In this document: positions 11,459 to 12,195 of the stretch, piece after piece
Position numbering within the stretch: the stretch's first letter is position 1
Layout: each line of letters begins with the position of its first letter
DNA from: Candidatus Parcubacteria bacterium
Lineage (GTDB): Bacteria; Patescibacteriota; Patescibacteriia; JAACEG01
Direction of reading: 5' to 3'
Assembly (NCBI GenBank): GCA_023135505.1
Contig: JAGLTA010000060.1
Coordinates: forward strand, 1-12,195
Length of the DNA stretch: 12,195 nucleotides
Notes under the pieces: generated by a model
What the model was told of the DNA's origin: nothing
Seen by the model: only the letters and a program-made list of their open reading frames with translations
Database searches by the model: none
Made by a program: the position numbers and the translations under genes

Positions 11459-12195
11459 ATGGGGCGAAGACCAAAAAACAAGACGATTATTAAAAAGAGG
11501 GGGAAAGTAAAACCGCCTCAGCTTCTGCGCGGGATGAAAGACATTATTCCGCAAGAGCAGGATTATTGGAATTATGTCAGAGACGCGGCGCGGGAAATAG
11601 CGCAAGCGTACGGCTTTAAAAGAATAGATACTCCGATTTTGGAAAACTCAGCTCTGTTTGTCCGCGCCACAGGGAAGCATACCGACATTGTGGAGAAAGA
11701 GATGTTTTCTTTCACGGATCAGGGCGGAGAAAAAGTCTGCTTAAAGCCGGAGGCGACGCCGGGAATTGTGAGGGCTTATATTGAGCACGGGATGCTGAAT
11801 CTTCCGCAGCCCGTGAAGCTTTATACGATTGCTACGCTTTTTCGTCGAGAAAGGCCGCAGTCCGGACGGACAAGGCAGCATCACCAGTTTGATTTGGAAA
11901 TCATAGGCGACAAAAATCCGGTTATAGAAGGGCAGTTATTGCTTATAGCGCATAAATTTTATCAGGAAATTGGGATTAATGTCAAAATTAAAATAAACAG
12001 TTTGGGCTGCATTGAATGTTCGCCTCGCTATAAAGAGAATTTAACCTCTTATCTTAAAGGAAAAAAGGCGAAATTATGCCCAGACTGCAAAAAGCGGCTT
12101 ATTAAAAATCCGCTGCGAATTTTAGACTGCAAGGAAGAAAAATGCAAAATTATATCAGCGGAAGCGCCGCAAATAGTGGATTGGCTGTGCGAGAA
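11459..12195 (+). CDS. hisS: Histidyl-tRNA synthetase (3' end beyond right edge)
   Basis: A class II aminoacyl-tRNA synthetase that charges tRNA-His. The 245 complete codons in the window cover the N-terminal catalytic region. Motif 1 lies in the segment from LLRGMKDIIP to RIDTPILE. LKPEATPGIVRAYIEHG is the substrate-binding stretch. Motif 2 is LFRRERPQSGRTRQHHQFDLEIIG. The insertion region carries CIECSPRYKENL, LCPDCKKRL and NPLRILDCKEEKC, a cysteine-rich block seen in some bacterial HisS types. The first 18 or so residues (MGRRPKNKTIIKKRGKVK) are a basic extension ahead of the usual PPQLLRGMKD start. No SD is present before the ATG. The enzyme has no frameshift in the visible part; the HisA motif and anticodon-binding domain lie outside the window. 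Confidence 0.96.
   Translation, partial: MGRRPKNKTIIKKRGKVKPPQLLRGMKDIIPQEQDYWNYVRDAAREIAQAYGFKRIDTPILENSALFVRATGKHTDIVEKEMFSFTDQGGEKVCLKPEATPGIVRAYIEHGMLNLPQPVKLYTIATLFRRERPQSGRTRQHHQFDLEIIGDKNPVIEGQLLLIAHKFYQEIGINVKIKINSLGCIECSPRYKENLTSYLKGKKAKLCPDCKKRLIKNPLRILDCKEEKCKIISAEAPQIVDWLCE

Overview
The window looks like a chromosomal segment of a small-genome, AT-rich bacterium, most likely a Candidate Phyla Radiation (Patescibacteria/Parcubacteria-like) lineage. This is inferred from the mix of compact housekeeping genes, the many short lysine- and isoleucine-rich proteins, the lack of Shine-Dalgarno (SD) sites in front of housekeeping genes, and the many palindromic intergenic repeats. No rRNA or other taxonomic marker is present, so the assignment is tentative. 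No tRNA, rRNA or CRISPR array was seen.

Layout. From the left edge to about 9.87 kb every large gene is on the minus strand: a family-1 ABC solute-binding protein (cut by the left edge), a short UvrA, peptidyl-tRNA hydrolase (pth), the double GTPase Der, a NYN-domain protein and a LytR-CpsA-Psr protein with a LytR_C tail. At about 9.9-10.06 kb a palindromic element marks a divergence point. Rightwards come signal peptidase I (lepB), an unrecognised cysteine-containing protein, and the 5' part of histidyl-tRNA synthetase (hisS, cut by the right edge).

The unusual content lies between the minus-strand genes. The start codons of uvrA, pth, der and the NYN gene share the same first nine bases (ATG TCA ATA). 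On the plus strand the same bases form TTGACA, and at uvrA, pth and der this is followed 16-17 bp later by an extended -10, TGT-TATTTT. Downstream of the uvrA and pth starts lie short plus-strand units: promoter, a conserved leader that folds into a two-tier stem-loop with compensatory changes between copies, a strong SD, a short ORF (72 and 58 codons, distantly similar) and a rho-independent terminator. At der the promoter runs straight into a terminator with no ORF. At the NYN gene the unit carries a 58-codon two-helix membrane protein with a strong SD and a perfect terminator.

Long imperfect palindromes (element B, three copies) fill the gaps where three small plus-strand genes converge with the 3' ends of pth, der and the LCP gene. 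Element A has two copies, one directly upstream of the solute-binding protein gene. Element C separates the LCP gene from lepB, with a -10-like hexamer abutting each end. The small-gene cassettes with their conserved leader RNA are the best candidate for something undescribed.
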